Origin: Mycolicibacterium diernhoferi | Lineage (GTDB): Bacteria; Actinomycetota; Actinomycetes; Mycobacteriales; Mycobacteriaceae | Length of the DNA stretch: 64,000 nucleotides | Reading direction: 5' to 3' | Assembly: GCF_019456655.1 (NCBI RefSeq) | Contig: NZ_CP080332.1 | Location: 496,001 to 560,000, forward strand | Shown: positions 9,520-17,838 of the stretch, piece after piece | Numbering within the stretch: position 1 is the stretch's first letter | Layout of the letters: each line of letters opens with the position of its first letter | Translations under genes and position numbers: made by a program | The notes under the pieces: generated by a model | What the model saw: the letters and a program-made list of their open reading frames with translations, nothing else | Told to the model about the DNA's origin: nothing | The model's database searches: none

Positions 9520-10638
9520 TTATCTAGAGGTGTCGTGCGCGGCCCCGCGTTCCGGCACCTCGGGCAGGTAGACGATGCGGTACCGGTTGCCGCCCTGGCT
9601 GCGGGCCGCGGTCATCGCGTCGTCGGCGATGTCGAGCAGGGTGGCGGTCAGGTCGGTGGGCGACATCGACGCCAGCGGCGACAGTGGCGTGACCACGACC
9701 CCCATGCTGGCGGTGAGTTCGCGGGCCACCGACCGCACCCCGGAGCTGATCCGATCGCACAGCGGGTCGGGGTCCGGGGTATTGAACACATCGGCCAACA
9801 GGAACCGGGAGTCGGGCAGGTGGGCGATCACATTGTCGCGGCGCGCGTTGTCGCGCAGCATCTGCCCGACCAGCACCCGGAGTTGGCGGGCCCGGCCGGC
9901 GCCGGCCAGGTCGACGACGGCGCCGAAACTGTCCAGATCGATGAGCGCGACGACCAGGAAGCGGTCATCGGTGCGCCCGCGGGCCGCGATCGTGACACCC
10001 AGTCCGTCCTCGAAGCCGTCCTTGCTGAGCAAGCCGGTGACGGGTTCGATCGCCCCGGTGAACATGTCCGCGTCGATCAGGCCGATCAGCGCCCGCGCCA
10101 CGAAGGTGGTGAACACGATGCTCAGTGCGATGGTGATGCCGAGGCCGGCGGCCACCGCGGGGTCGGTTGCGGCGAGCCGGAATCCGGTGATGGCGATGAC
10201 GGCGGCCGCGGAGGCCAGGACGAACGCGATGTGCCGCCCGGTGTGGAACACCGTGGCGTAGGTGGCGACGGCGGTGTACACCGCGGCGCCGATCATGCCG
10301 AGCAGGGGCTCGGGCACCAGCAGGCAGGTGGCTGCCGCGAGTATCGACCCGAGGACCACGCCCCACGTCGACTGGAGTGGGGTCGGCCAGACTCCACGCA
10401 GCCAGAGCAACCCCATCAGGCCGCTCACGATGGTGATACCGACTCCGGCCACCCGCAGCGCCCACTGATCGGAGTCGGTGGCGCCGAAAATGAGCAGTGC
10501 GGGCGCGAATCCGCCGATGATCATCCAGGCGGCGATGAAGCGTGAGGTCGCGACGCGGGCGCCGCGGGAGTCGAGCCTCGAAGTCATCCAGTGGTAGTGG
10601 TCGGGATGACGGGGGTCTTGCCAGCTCGGCGCCGTCAT
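9520..10638 (-). CDS. Membrane protein with degenerate GGDEF domain
   Basis: A 372-residue protein with five to six membrane segments (residues ~33-190) and a C-terminal GGDEF-fold domain (~195-360). The Mg-binding strand is present as DLDSF (234-238) and TASMGVVV is the usual late strand. The loop that should read GG(D/E)EF is PDSRF (275-279). The two glycines and both acidic residues are lost, so cyclic di-GMP synthesis is unlikely; a sensor or scaffold role is more plausible. It stands between the LysE-type exporter and a long non-coding stretch. Confidence 0.82.
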   Translation of the reverse strand: MTAPSWQDPRHPDHYHWMTSRLDSRGARVATSRFIAAWMIIGGFAPALLIFGATDSDQWALRVAGVGITIVSGLMGLLWLRGVWPTPLQSTWGVVLGSILAAATCLLVPEPLLGMIGAAVYTAVATYATVFHTGRHIAFVLASAAAVIAITGFRLAATDPAVAAGLGITIALSIVFTTFVARALIGLIDADMFTGAIEPVTGLLSKDGFEDGLGVTIAARGRTDDRFLVVALIDLDSFGAVVDLAGAGRARQLRVLVGQMLRDNARRDNVIAHLPDSRFLLADVFNTPDPDPLCDRISSGVRSVARELTASMGVVVTPLSPLASMSPTDLTATLLDIADDAMTAARSQGGNRYRIVYLPEVPERGAAHDTSR

Positions 10639-11043
10639 GATGACCGGCGTGGACTCGGCATGGCAGCGCCCACCCCCTTTCCTCCGCCCGGCCCAGCCTA
10701 GTCAAGCGGCAGGATGTTCGCGCCCGAAACGTCGCAGGCCGGCAGCGGTGCAAGCCCTGTGCTCTGCCTCCGCAGCCGCCTGGAGTCCGGTGGGTGAAGT
10801 ACAAGATCGAACCGGACGTCCTGGCCGGATCGACTCCTTCGATCTGGACTCTGAAGACACCGAACCGCTGGCACCGTTGATGCCGGGGGAGGGGACCTGC
10901 CTGGAGCGGGGCCGTGCGCGATTGTGGACACCCTTCTGGTGTCGCTGGAGTTCGAATCCGTGCGTAGGTCGAGTGTCGAGGTCGGCAGGCTGGTCCGCTC
11001 CCGCCTGCGCAGCGGGCGCGTGTGACAGCCTGCCGACCGATCC
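10639..11043. other. Intergenic stretch without a convincing gene
   Basis: About 400 bases separate the GGDEF-like gene and the SDR. Open frames here are Arg/Pro/Ser-rich shadows without a plausible start. A tRNA-like TTCGAATCC occurs near 10950, but its flanks do not pair as a T-stem. The only structured element I see is the long hairpin at 10981-11037. Confidence 0.6.
10981..11037 (-). terminator. Long hairpin just after the SDR stop codon
   Basis: Perfect 12-bp inverted repeat: GTCGGCAGGCTG at 10981-10992 pairs with CAGCCTGCCGAC at 11026-11037. The 33-base loop contains a second short stem (CCCGC/GCGGG). It begins seven bases past the SDR stop and lacks a U-tract, the common form of mycobacterial intrinsic terminators. 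Confidence 0.6.
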
Positions 11044-11883
11044 CTACTTGAGCATGCTGCCGGCGTCCACGGTCACCGGAAGGCCGGTGACATAGCGTGC
11101 TTCGTCGGAGGCCAGGAACAGCACGGCGTTGCTGATGTCGACGGGCTCCACCCACCCGATGGGCAGCACGTGCATCAACTGGGCGACGATGGCCATATCG
11201 TCCGGGCCCGGGTTCTCCAGGTCGGGCCGGAACAGCTTCATCGTCCCGTCGTTCATGAACATCGGGGTGTTCACATTGGTCGGGCAGACGGCATTGACCC
11301 GGATCGAGTGCTGGCCCAGTTCCACGGCGAAGGTTCGCATGAGGCCGATGACGCCGTGCTTGGCGGCGATGTAGTGGCCGGTGTTCGGGTAGGGCTTGAG
11401 CCCGCCGACCGAGCTGGTGAGCACGATCGAACCGCCATTACCGCCGGAGATCAGATGGGGGACAGCGGCTTTGACCGATTTCCACACCCCGGAGAGGTTG
11501 ATGCCGATCATGTTGTCCCAGTCTTCTTCACTGGTTTTGTCCAGGGTCTCGCCGCCGTTGCCGATTCCGGCATTGGCAACGATGATGTCGAGTCGGCCCA
11601 ACTGCTCGACACCGCCGTCGACGGCCGCCTTCAGGGCGTCGAAGTCGCGGACATCGACCTCGGCGGTCACGATCCGCCGGTTCAGGCCCTTGACCAGGTC
11701 CGCGGTCTGCGCCAGGTCATCGGGCGTGGCCGGCGGGATGAGGTCGTTGTCGGTGATCGGCCTACAGATGTCCACCGCGATGATGTCGGCGCCCTCTTCG
11801 GCCAGCCGCACCGCGTGACTGCGCCCCTGGCCGCGAGCAGCACCGGTGATGAAGGCGACCTTGCCCTCGACTCTTCCAGTCAT
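11044..11883 (-). CDS. Mycofactocin-coupled SDR family oxidoreductase
   Basis: A 279-residue short-chain dehydrogenase. The Rossmann motif GAARGQGRSHAVRLAEEGAD followed by IIAVDIC, and the extended loop after it, are typical of the mycofactocin-dependent subfamily, whose NAD(H) stays bound and is recycled by mycofactocin. Active-site residues are Ser in LTSSVGG and Tyr/Lys in GHYIAAKHG. GAGGTGG lies upstream of the ATG. A TetR operator copy (11948-11961) sits about 65 bp upstream of the start, tying it to the TetR-P450 pair. It probably oxidises an alcohol made or processed by the neighbouring P450; substrate unknown. Confidence 0.88.
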   Translation of the reverse strand: MTGRVEGKVAFITGAARGQGRSHAVRLAEEGADIIAVDICRPITDNDLIPPATPDDLAQTADLVKGLNRRIVTAEVDVRDFDALKAAVDGGVEQLGRLDIIVANAGIGNGGETLDKTSEEDWDNMIGINLSGVWKSVKAAVPHLISGGNGGSIVLTSSVGGLKPYPNTGHYIAAKHGVIGLMRTFAVELGQHSIRVNAVCPTNVNTPMFMNDGTMKLFRPDLENPGPDDMAIVAQLMHVLPIGWVEPVDISNAVLFLASDEARYVTGLPVTVDAGSMLK

Positions 11884-11947
11884 GTGTCCACCTCGATGTC
11901 GGGCCGCCCGATTCTTCGGCGCGGCGCGGGAATGGGTTTTGAATGTT

Positions 11948-11961
11948 TGATCGATCGATCA
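11948..11961. promoter_or_regulatory. Candidate TetR operator, copy 1
   Basis: Perfect 14-bp palindrome TGATCGATCGATCA, preceded by TT, about 65 bp upstream of the SDR start. An identical copy lies at 12704-12717 between the TetR and P450 genes. Confidence 0.7.
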
Positions 11962-12050
11962 GGAACACTGGCAGTGATCGGTGTGGCTGTCAACCATCGC
12001 GGTGAAATGAGGGCCCCGGTGGGGCGGGCGGGGGTGGGGCCGCGGCAGGT

Positions 12051-12629
12051 CTAGCCGGTGAACGTGTCGAGCAGCCGGTCGACCAGTGCGCGCAGCTCGT
12101 CGTGGCCGAGCGTGACGCCGACCGCGTCCTCGTTGCACAGGCTGCGCGCCGTCTGCGCGATGAGCATCGACACCGCGACCGGAGGGTACTTGTGCACGTC
12201 GATGCCGCGGGCTCGCAGCGCCACCGCGACCGCGGCGGTCTCGATGTCGCGGACCCGTTCCGCGTAGGCCCGCAGCTCGGTGCGGATCGCCTTGCGATGG
12301 TTGGCCAGTGCCATGAACTCGGTATTCAGTGCGGTGCGGCCGGAATCGCTGTTGATCGCCCAGAGTGTCCGCAGCGGGTCGTCATCGGTCAGCGCGGTGC
12401 GCATCCGCTCCAGCGACACGTCGGCGCCGGCGCGCAGCACCTCCACGAACAAATCGTCCATGGTCGGGAAGTAGTAGTAGACCAACGCCTGTTTCACCCC
12501 GGCCTCGGCCGCCACCCGCCGTGACGTCGCCGCCGCATAACCCTCGTCGCGCATGAGTTTGGCGGTCGCTTCGATGAGTCGGTGGCGGGCCCCGGTGTCG
12601 GGCTGCTTGGGCTTACGCGGCGCTGCCAT
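12051..12629 (-). CDS. TetR family transcriptional regulator
   Basis: A 192-residue TetR repressor. The N-terminal helix-turn-helix (residues ~15-60) reads AATSRRVAAEAGVKQALVYYYF; the remainder is an unassigned ligand-binding domain. It is divergent from a P450 gene across 132 bp containing a 14-bp palindrome, with a second copy before the downstream SDR. Autoregulation and control of both the P450 and SDR are therefore likely. The ligand is presumably a P450 substrate or product; this is inference. Confidence 0.88.
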   Translation of the reverse strand: MAAPRKPKQPDTGARHRLIEATAKLMRDEGYAAATSRRVAAEAGVKQALVYYYFPTMDDLFVEVLRAGADVSLERMRTALTDDDPLRTLWAINSDSGRTALNTEFMALANHRKAIRTELRAYAERVRDIETAAVAVALRARGIDVHKYPPVAVSMLIAQTARSLCNEDAVGVTLGHDELRALVDRLLDTFTG

Positions 12630-12703
12630 TCAACGGTCCCGGACGGGCGGTTTGCTTGACCGCCGGTGGAAGCCCGTGATAAGCATGGCGCATTCTAACA
12701 GTT

Positions 12704-12717
12704 TGATCGATCGATCA
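12704..12717. promoter_or_regulatory. Candidate TetR operator, copy 2
   Basis: TGATCGATCGATCA in the TetR/P450 divergent promoter region, 45 bp before the P450 start and 75 bp from the TetR start. Identical to the copy before the SDR. Confidence 0.72.
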
Positions 12718-12761
12718 GTTCATGATCGGTTTCCGACGCTGCTGCAGAAGGAATTGTCACC

Positions 12762-14045
12762 ATGACCGACCTCGCCACCGTGGATTTCTTCTCCGATCCG
12801 GCGGTCAGCCAGTCGCCCTACGAATACTGGGACCACCTGCGCGCGCAAGGCCCGGTGACCCGGGAACCGCACTACGGGGTGGTGGCGGTGACCGGCTACC
12901 GGGAAGTCATGGCGGCGTTCAAGGATCACGACTCGTTCTCGGCGGTCAACGCGATCGGCGGACCGTTCCCGCCGCTGCCGTTCACCCCGGAGGGTGATGA
13001 CATCAGCGAGCAGATCGAAGCGCACCGTCACCTCTTCCCGATCCATGAGCACATGGTCGTGATGGATCCGCCGGCCCACGAGAAGGCGCGGTCGCTGCTG
13101 AGCCGGCTGCTGACACCGCGCCGCCTCAAGGAGAACGAGGACTACATGTGGCAGCTGGTCGACAGCCAGATCGACCAGTTCATCGGCAACGGCCGTTGCG
13201 AGTTCCTCTCCGAGTACGCCAAACCCTTTGCCACCTCGGCGATCATCGACCTGCTCGGGGTGCCGGCGGAGGATCGACCCGAGTTCCTGGCTGCCCTGGG
13301 TGCCGAGAAGCCGGCCGGTACCAGTGTCGGTGCACTCGACGGCGAGCCGGTCGGACTCGATCCGCTGCAGTACCTCGACGACAAGTTCCTCGGCTACCTG
13401 ACCGAACGCCGGCGCGAACCCCGCGAGGATGTCCTCAGTGGGATGGCGACGGCGACGTACCCCGACGGTTCCACTCCCGAGCTCATCGAGGTGGTCAAGC
13501 CCGCGACCTTCCTGTTCGCCGCCGGCCAGGAAACGGTGACCAAGCTGCTCAGTGCCGCGGTCCAGGTACTCGGCGACCGGCCCGAATACCAGCAGCTGCT
13601 GCGTACCGAACCCGACCGCATCCCGAACTTCATCGAGGAAGCGGTGCGGATGCATTCGCCGACCAAGGTCGACTTCCGGCTGGTCCGCAAGACGACCACG
13701 CTGGGCGGGGTACGCCTACCCGCGGGCACCATCGTGATGTTGTGCCTGGGCGCGGCGAACCGGGATCCCGACAAGTTCGAAGACCCGCACGAGTTCCGGC
13801 CCGACCGAAAGAACGTGCGCGAGCACATCGCCTTCGGCCGCGGTATCCACACCTGCGCCGGTGCACCGTTGGCCCGAGTCGAAGGCCAGATCACCGTGCG
13901 CAGGCTGCTGGACCGGATGTCGGAGATCAGGATCGACGAGTCGGTGCACGGTCCCGCCGACGCGCGCACCTACACCTACGAGCCGACCTTCCTGCTGCGG
14001 GGATTGACCCAATTGCGCATCGAGTTCACTCCCGCAGCGGGGTGA
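12762..14045 (+). CDS. Cytochrome P450
   Basis: A 427-residue soluble bacterial P450. The oxygen-activating I-helix reads FAAGQETVTK, with Glu-Thr instead of Asp-Thr. The ExxR pair is in EEAVR, and the haem loop FGRGIHTCAGAPLAR supplies the cysteine thiolate (Cys365). It faces a TetR gene with a palindromic operator between them. No ferredoxin or reductase is encoded adjacent, so electrons must come from elsewhere. The nearby mycofactocin-type SDRs suggest hydroxylation of a terpenoid or steroid-like compound and later alcohol oxidation, but the substrate is not shown by sequence. Confidence 0.92.
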   Translation: MTDLATVDFFSDPAVSQSPYEYWDHLRAQGPVTREPHYGVVAVTGYREVMAAFKDHDSFSAVNAIGGPFPPLPFTPEGDDISEQIEAHRHLFPIHEHMVVMDPPAHEKARSLLSRLLTPRRLKENEDYMWQLVDSQIDQFIGNGRCEFLSEYAKPFATSAIIDLLGVPAEDRPEFLAALGAEKPAGTSVGALDGEPVGLDPLQYLDDKFLGYLTERRREPREDVLSGMATATYPDGSTPELIEVVKPATFLFAAGQETVTKLLSAAVQVLGDRPEYQQLLRTEPDRIPNFIEEAVRMHSPTKVDFRLVRKTTTLGGVRLPAGTIVMLCLGAANRDPDKFEDPHEFRPDRKNVREHIAFGRGIHTCAGAPLARVEGQITVRRLLDRMSEIRIDESVHGPADARTYTYEPTFLLRGLTQLRIEFTPAAG

Positions 14046-14056
14046 ACCCACCGCGG

Positions 14057-14845
14057 TTACGGGCCGGCGTCCTCGTCGGCCCATTCCGCCAGCACCCGCT
14101 GCTTCTGTTCACTGATCACCTGGTTCAGGTTCGAGGCCTTGGGCCAGCCGCAGTGGGCAGCGAAATGGAGTGCCAGTTCATCCATTTCGTCGAAGGACAG
14201 ATCTCTGCTGCGCAGTGCGGCATAGACATGGCTGAGGATGGGATACGGGGCGTCCTGGAAGGCGACGCAGGCGACGGTGATCAACCGGCGCTCCCTCATG
14301 CCCAGCCCGGGCCGTAACCACATCTCGCCGAACACGAAGTTCAGGATCCCGGCACCGTGAAAGGGATTGTCGCGCGGCGGTGCGTACTCCAGGCAGTTGA
14401 TGTCCTTGAACGCTTGTTCACCGGCGGCGAGCCGCGTCTCGGGATCAGCGGAGGTGTCGAGCGGCAGCAACCGCGGGGGTGCGGGTACCTGTCCACCGCG
14501 CTCACGGTGGATGCGATCCCACTGTTCGTCGACCATCGAGTTGAAGCGCGATGCCTTCGGCCAGCCGCCATAGACGGCGAAATGTAAGACAGTTTCCTGC
14601 ATTTCGGTGATGGTCAGATCGCCGCTGTTCAGTGCCGCGTACACGTGATCGCGCAGTGGCGCCTCGGCGTCGGCGTCCGCCACGCAGGCCAGCGTGACGA
14701 AGCGGCGATCTCGCCGGCTCAGCGCGGGCCGTTGCCATACATCGGCGAACACGAACTCCAGCATGCGCGATGCCGCGGGGCTGGGGTCGTCGGGCGCCGG
14801 GATGGTCATCACATCGGCGAACGCCTGCCTGCCGCGCTCGCTCAT
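14057..14845 (-). CDS. Carboxymuconolactone decarboxylase family protein, two CMD repeats
   Basis: A 262-residue protein made of two copies of the CMD/AhpD-like fold. Repeat one (~15-110) has LSRRDRRFVTLACVA...HVYAALNSGDLT; repeat two (~150-250) has MRERRLITVACVA...HVYAALRSRDLS. Both end in a (Y/H)xGWPKAS motif. No CxxC pair is present, so AhpD-type peroxidase chemistry is excluded; a decarboxylase or hydro-lyase-like role is more likely. The start overlaps the stop of the preceding SDR by four bases (ATGA), so the two are translationally coupled. Substrate unknown. Confidence 0.83.
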   Translation of the reverse strand: MSERGRQAFADVMTIPAPDDPSPAASRMLEFVFADVWQRPALSRRDRRFVTLACVADADAEAPLRDHVYAALNSGDLTITEMQETVLHFAVYGGWPKASRFNSMVDEQWDRIHRERGGQVPAPPRLLPLDTSADPETRLAAGEQAFKDINCLEYAPPRDNPFHGAGILNFVFGEMWLRPGLGMRERRLITVACVAFQDAPYPILSHVYAALRSRDLSFDEMDELALHFAAHCGWPKASNLNQVISEQKQRVLAEWADEDAGP

Positions 14846-15645
14846 CGGATGGTCACCCCGGCGTCGACCTTGAACTCGAGTCCGGTCACATACCGCGATT
14901 CGTCGGAGACCAGGAAGAGCACCGCGTTGCTGATGTCGACGGCCTCGGCCATCACGATCGGCATGGCGTTCTGGAAGATCGGTGCCAGGTCGGGGCGTTT
15001 CTCCACCAGCAGGGTGTGCAGCGACGCCGGTTGCATACCGGTCTCGACACCGGTCGGGTGCACGGTGTTGACTCGGACACCTACCGCGGCAAGTTCATTG
15101 GCGAGTGCCTTGCTCATCCCGACGACGCCGTGTTTGGAAGCGGTGTAGGGCGTGTGCAGCGGGCTGCCCTTGATCCCGGCCGCCGAGCTGATGTTCACCA
15201 GTGCGCCGCCGTGTTCGACGAGGTGGGGTAGCGCGGCCGCACAGGTGTTCCAGGTGCCGATCAGGTTGACGTCCACCACGGTGCGCCACTGAGCCGTCGT
15301 CGTGGTGTCCCACGTCCCGGCGGTCAGCACCCCGGCGTTGGCCACGGCGGCATCCAGCCCGCCGAGCTCGGCCACTCCCGCGTCCACGGCCGCGGACAGC
15401 GCCTCGGCGTCACGTACGTCCACGATATGGGTGACAGCTCGGCGACCGAGTTCGGTTATCAGACGGGCTGTTTCGGCGAGATCGTCGGCGCTCGACAGTG
15501 GATACTCCACTTCTGGCAGCGATTCGCAGATGTCGACCAGAATCAGGTCGGCGCCCTCCTGAGCCAACCGGATGGCATGGCTGCGACCCATTCCTCTTGC
15601 GGCACCGGTGATCAGGACGCGCTTGCCCGCGATGCGGCCGCTCAT
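14842..15645 (-). CDS. Mycofactocin-coupled SDR family oxidoreductase
   Basis: A 267-residue short-chain dehydrogenase with the mycofactocin-subfamily fingerprint GAARGMGRSHAIRLAQEGAD...LVDIC, catalytic Ser in ISSAAG and Tyr/Lys in TPYTASKHG. It overlaps both neighbours by four bases: its ATG sits in the stop of the upstream SDR (ATGA at 15642-15645) and its stop in the start of the CMD gene. This is the middle gene of a three-gene operon facing a TetR regulator. It likely oxidises a secondary alcohol using tightly bound NAD re-oxidised by mycofactocin. Confidence 0.88.
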   Translation of the reverse strand: MSGRIAGKRVLITGAARGMGRSHAIRLAQEGADLILVDICESLPEVEYPLSSADDLAETARLITELGRRAVTHIVDVRDAEALSAAVDAGVAELGGLDAAVANAGVLTAGTWDTTTTAQWRTVVDVNLIGTWNTCAAALPHLVEHGGALVNISSAAGIKGSPLHTPYTASKHGVVGMSKALANELAAVGVRVNTVHPTGVETGMQPASLHTLLVEKRPDLAPIFQNAMPIVMAEAVDISNAVLFLVSDESRYVTGLEFKVDAGVTIR

Positions 15646-16472
15646 AGCTTGTTGCAGAAGCCGGCGTCGACGGGGAATGTCACCCCGGTGACGTACTTGG
15701 CCGCGTCGGAGACCAGATAGCTCAACGCCGCGCTGATGTCTTCCGGTTCCAGTAGCCCGACCGGCATCGGGTTCTGCAGATGGGGACCGCCATCGGGATA
15801 GTGCTCCAGGAAGGCGGTCATGGCGGGGTTGACGGCCATCATGGTGTTGACCGCGGTGGGGTGCACCGTGTTGACCCGAATACTCTGCGGTGCAAGCGCG
15901 TTGGCCAGCGTGCGCATCAGTCCCACCACCCCGTGCTTGGAGGCCGCGTAGCCCAGTCCGCCGCCCTGTGACCCGCCGAAGCCGCGTAGTCCGGCGGTCG
16001 AACTGGTGAAGACGATGGCGCCGCCGCGCCCGCCGGCGATCAGGTGTCCGACGGTGGCCTTCGCGGTGTGGAAAGCCCCGGTCAGATTCACGTCGATGGC
16101 CGCCGCCCACATGTCCAGGTCGTCCTCGATACTCACCTCGCGGAAGGCGGTCGGAGCGATGCCGGCGTTCGCGCACACGATGTCGAGTCGGCCGAAATGT
16201 GTGACGCCGGCGTCGACGGCGTCCTTGACCGCGTGGAAGTCGCGGACATCGGCGACCGTAGCCAGCATCTTGGCTCCGGCGGCCTCGACGAGGGCGACCG
16301 TCTCGTCGAGTTCGGCGCGGCCGGCCATCGGATAGCCGTTGGCCGGGATGTCGGCACAGATGTCGATCCCGATGATGTCGGCGCCCTCGGCGGCCAGTCG
16401 CACCGCGTGGCTGCGTCCCTGACCTCGGGCCACGCCCGTGATGAAGGCGACCTTGCCGTCCAATGAGCCCAT
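15642..16472 (-). CDS. Mycofactocin-coupled SDR family oxidoreductase
   Basis: A 276-residue short-chain dehydrogenase, first gene of the operon. The motif GVARGQGRSHAVRLAAEGAD...GIDIC marks the mycofactocin subfamily; Ser is in FTSSTAG and Tyr/Lys in LGYAASKHG. The ATG at 16472 has GAGGAC upstream; the frame stays open to 16571, but that extension would run through the operators. Two 13-bp inverted repeats lie 51-86 bp before the start, between it and the divergent TetR gene. The two SDRs of this operon are clear paralogues, suggesting two successive or alternative alcohol substrates. Confidence 0.88.
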   Translation of the reverse strand: MGSLDGKVAFITGVARGQGRSHAVRLAAEGADIIGIDICADIPANGYPMAGRAELDETVALVEAAGAKMLATVADVRDFHAVKDAVDAGVTHFGRLDIVCANAGIAPTAFREVSIEDDLDMWAAAIDVNLTGAFHTAKATVGHLIAGGRGGAIVFTSSTAGLRGFGGSQGGGLGYAASKHGVVGLMRTLANALAPQSIRVNTVHPTAVNTMMAVNPAMTAFLEHYPDGGPHLQNPMPVGLLEPEDISAALSYLVSDAAKYVTGVTFPVDAGFCNKL

Positions 16473-16522
16473 TCGTCCTCGCTTCGTCGCGGGCGCCGCC
16501 CGGGAAGGGCGACCCACCTGGA

Positions 16523-16535
16523 GTAACCGGGTTAC
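16523..16535. promoter_or_regulatory. Candidate TetR operator, distal copy
   Basis: Inverted repeat GTAACCGGGTTAC (GTAACC/GGTTAC arms, one-base centre) in the SDR/TetR divergent promoter. A second copy is centred 23 bp away. Confidence 0.68.
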
Positions 16536-16545
16536 ACCAGGTACG

Positions 16546-16558
16546 GTAACCGAGTTAC
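16546..16558. promoter_or_regulatory. Candidate TetR operator, proximal copy
   Basis: GTAACCGAGTTAC, one arm mismatched relative to the first copy, ending 20 bp before the TetR start. Confidence 0.66.
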
Positions 16559-16577
16559 TGCGCGGCGACAAGGGGAG

Positions 16578-17156
16578 ATGGTGGCTGAGATAGAAGATCG
16601 GCTGCTCGCGGTTGTCGTCGAGATCCTCGAGACCGAGGGCTACGACGCGGTCCAGTTACGGGAGGTCGCACGCCGTGCGCGGACCTCGTTGGCCACCATC
16701 TACAAGAGGTACTCGACCCGCGAAGACCTGATCCTGGCGGCGCTCGAGGCGTGGCAGGACGAGCACCGCTACTCCGCGGTCAATCTGCGAAGCCGGGCCG
16801 CGGGAGAGTCGCTGCACTCGGCGCTGATGGCGCTGTTCCGGACCATCTTCGAACCCTGGGAACACAACCCCGGGATGCTGACCGCCTATTTCAGGGCCCG
16901 ATCGTCACCGCGGGGTCAGCAGTTGTTCCGGCGTGGCGTGGACATCGTCGCGCCGGCCGGCTTGGAGCTGATGGCGGATGTCGATGGCGAGTTCGTCGCC
17001 GATCTGAACAACGTGGTGTCCAGCGTGGTCTACGGTCTGCTCGGCCGGTTTGTTGCCGGTGAGATCACCAATACCGAGATCCTGCCCACCCTGGACCGCA
17101 CGGTGTACTGGCTCACCGCAGGTTATGAGGCGACGAAACGGACTGCCGCAGAGTGA
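16578..17156 (+). CDS. TetR family transcriptional regulator
   Basis: A 192-residue TetR protein; the helix-turn-helix is QLREVARRARTSLATIYKRY at residues ~25-45. The start is ATG 16578 or the adjacent GTG 16581; AGGGGAG lies immediately upstream and fits the GTG slightly better. It is divergent from the SDR-SDR-CMD operon with two inverted repeats between them, so it very likely represses that operon and itself. It ends one base before the stop of another TetR gene on the opposite strand. The ligand is unknown. Confidence 0.87.
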   Translation: MVAEIEDRLLAVVVEILETEGYDAVQLREVARRARTSLATIYKRYSTREDLILAALEAWQDEHRYSAVNLRSRAAGESLHSALMALFRTIFEPWEHNPGMLTAYFRARSSPRGQQLFRRGVDIVAPAGLELMADVDGEFVADLNNVVSSVVYGLLGRFVAGEITNTEILPTLDRTVYWLTAGYEATKRTAAE

Positions 17157-17157
17157 G

Positions 17158-17760
17158 TCAGGGGACGGACAGTTTTCCTTCCAGGATCGTCAGGGATGCG
17201 GCCAGGGACTCCTCCGGCAGCGGTGTCTCGTGCGAGGCGGAGATCAGGACCCCGACGATCGCGCCTGCGATGACCCGGCGTTCCAGCGGATCCGACGGTG
17301 CGTCGGGACGGTGGACCAGAGCATCGGCAATCAAGCCGATCAGCCGGACGTACTCGGTGTAGACCAGGCCGCGCGCCTCGGGTACCTCGTACATCAGCCG
17401 TTCCCCGGCGATGGTCTCGTCGCGTTCGGCCGGCGTCAGTCCGCCGAACACCTCCGCGACAGCATGTCGGTATGCGGCGATGATCGGCAGGTCGGCGGGC
17501 GCCTTGGCGAATGCGTCCACGATCGGCCCGATGTGGCGGTCCGAGAGCAGCACCGCTTCCTTGACCCCGAAGTAGCGGTAGAAGGTTCGCGGCGAGACGT
17601 CGGCTGCCGCGGCGATCTGATCGATCGTGGTATCGGCGTATCCCTGCTGGGTGAACAGTTCGAAGGCCGCCCGGCGAATGGCCGTGCGCGTCTGGATCTT
17701 CTTGCGTTCCCGCAGACTGGTTGCGCTATCTGGTGCCGACACCCCTCTATTGTTCCCCAC
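17158..17760 (-). CDS. TetR family transcriptional regulator
   Basis: A 200-residue TetR protein with helix-turn-helix TTIDQIAAAADVSPRTFYRY (residues ~44-63). The frame opens with GTG at 17760; a second GTG at 17742 (VSAPDSATS) is also possible. It is convergent with the preceding TetR gene with a one-base gap, and divergent from the TenA pair, whose first start is only 78 bp away. Its target could therefore be the TenA genes or itself. No clear palindrome was seen in that gap. Confidence 0.85.
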   Translation of the reverse strand: MGNNRGVSAPDSATSLRERKKIQTRTAIRRAAFELFTQQGYADTTIDQIAAAADVSPRTFYRYFGVKEAVLLSDRHIGPIVDAFAKAPADLPIIAAYRHAVAEVFGGLTPAERDETIAGERLMYEVPEARGLVYTEYVRLIGLIADALVHRPDAPSDPLERRVIAGAIVGVLISASHETPLPEESLAASLTILEGKLSVP

Positions 17761-17838
17761 CTGTTCGGGAAACTGCTTGCGGAGTCAACTAACCAGTGTG
17801 CTCACTGCGCCGCTGCTGCATCCCGGTACTGTTCTGGC

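Noticed and set aside
10949..10959. tRNA T-loop-like sequence TTCGAATCC
   Set aside because: Flanking bases do not form a T-stem and no acceptor or anticodon arms can be drawn.
10637..11095. 152-codon plus-strand open frame
   Set aside because: Composition is Arg/Pro/Ser/Trp-rich, it overlaps the terminator hairpin and the SDR 3' end, and shows no domain; a high-GC shadow frame.
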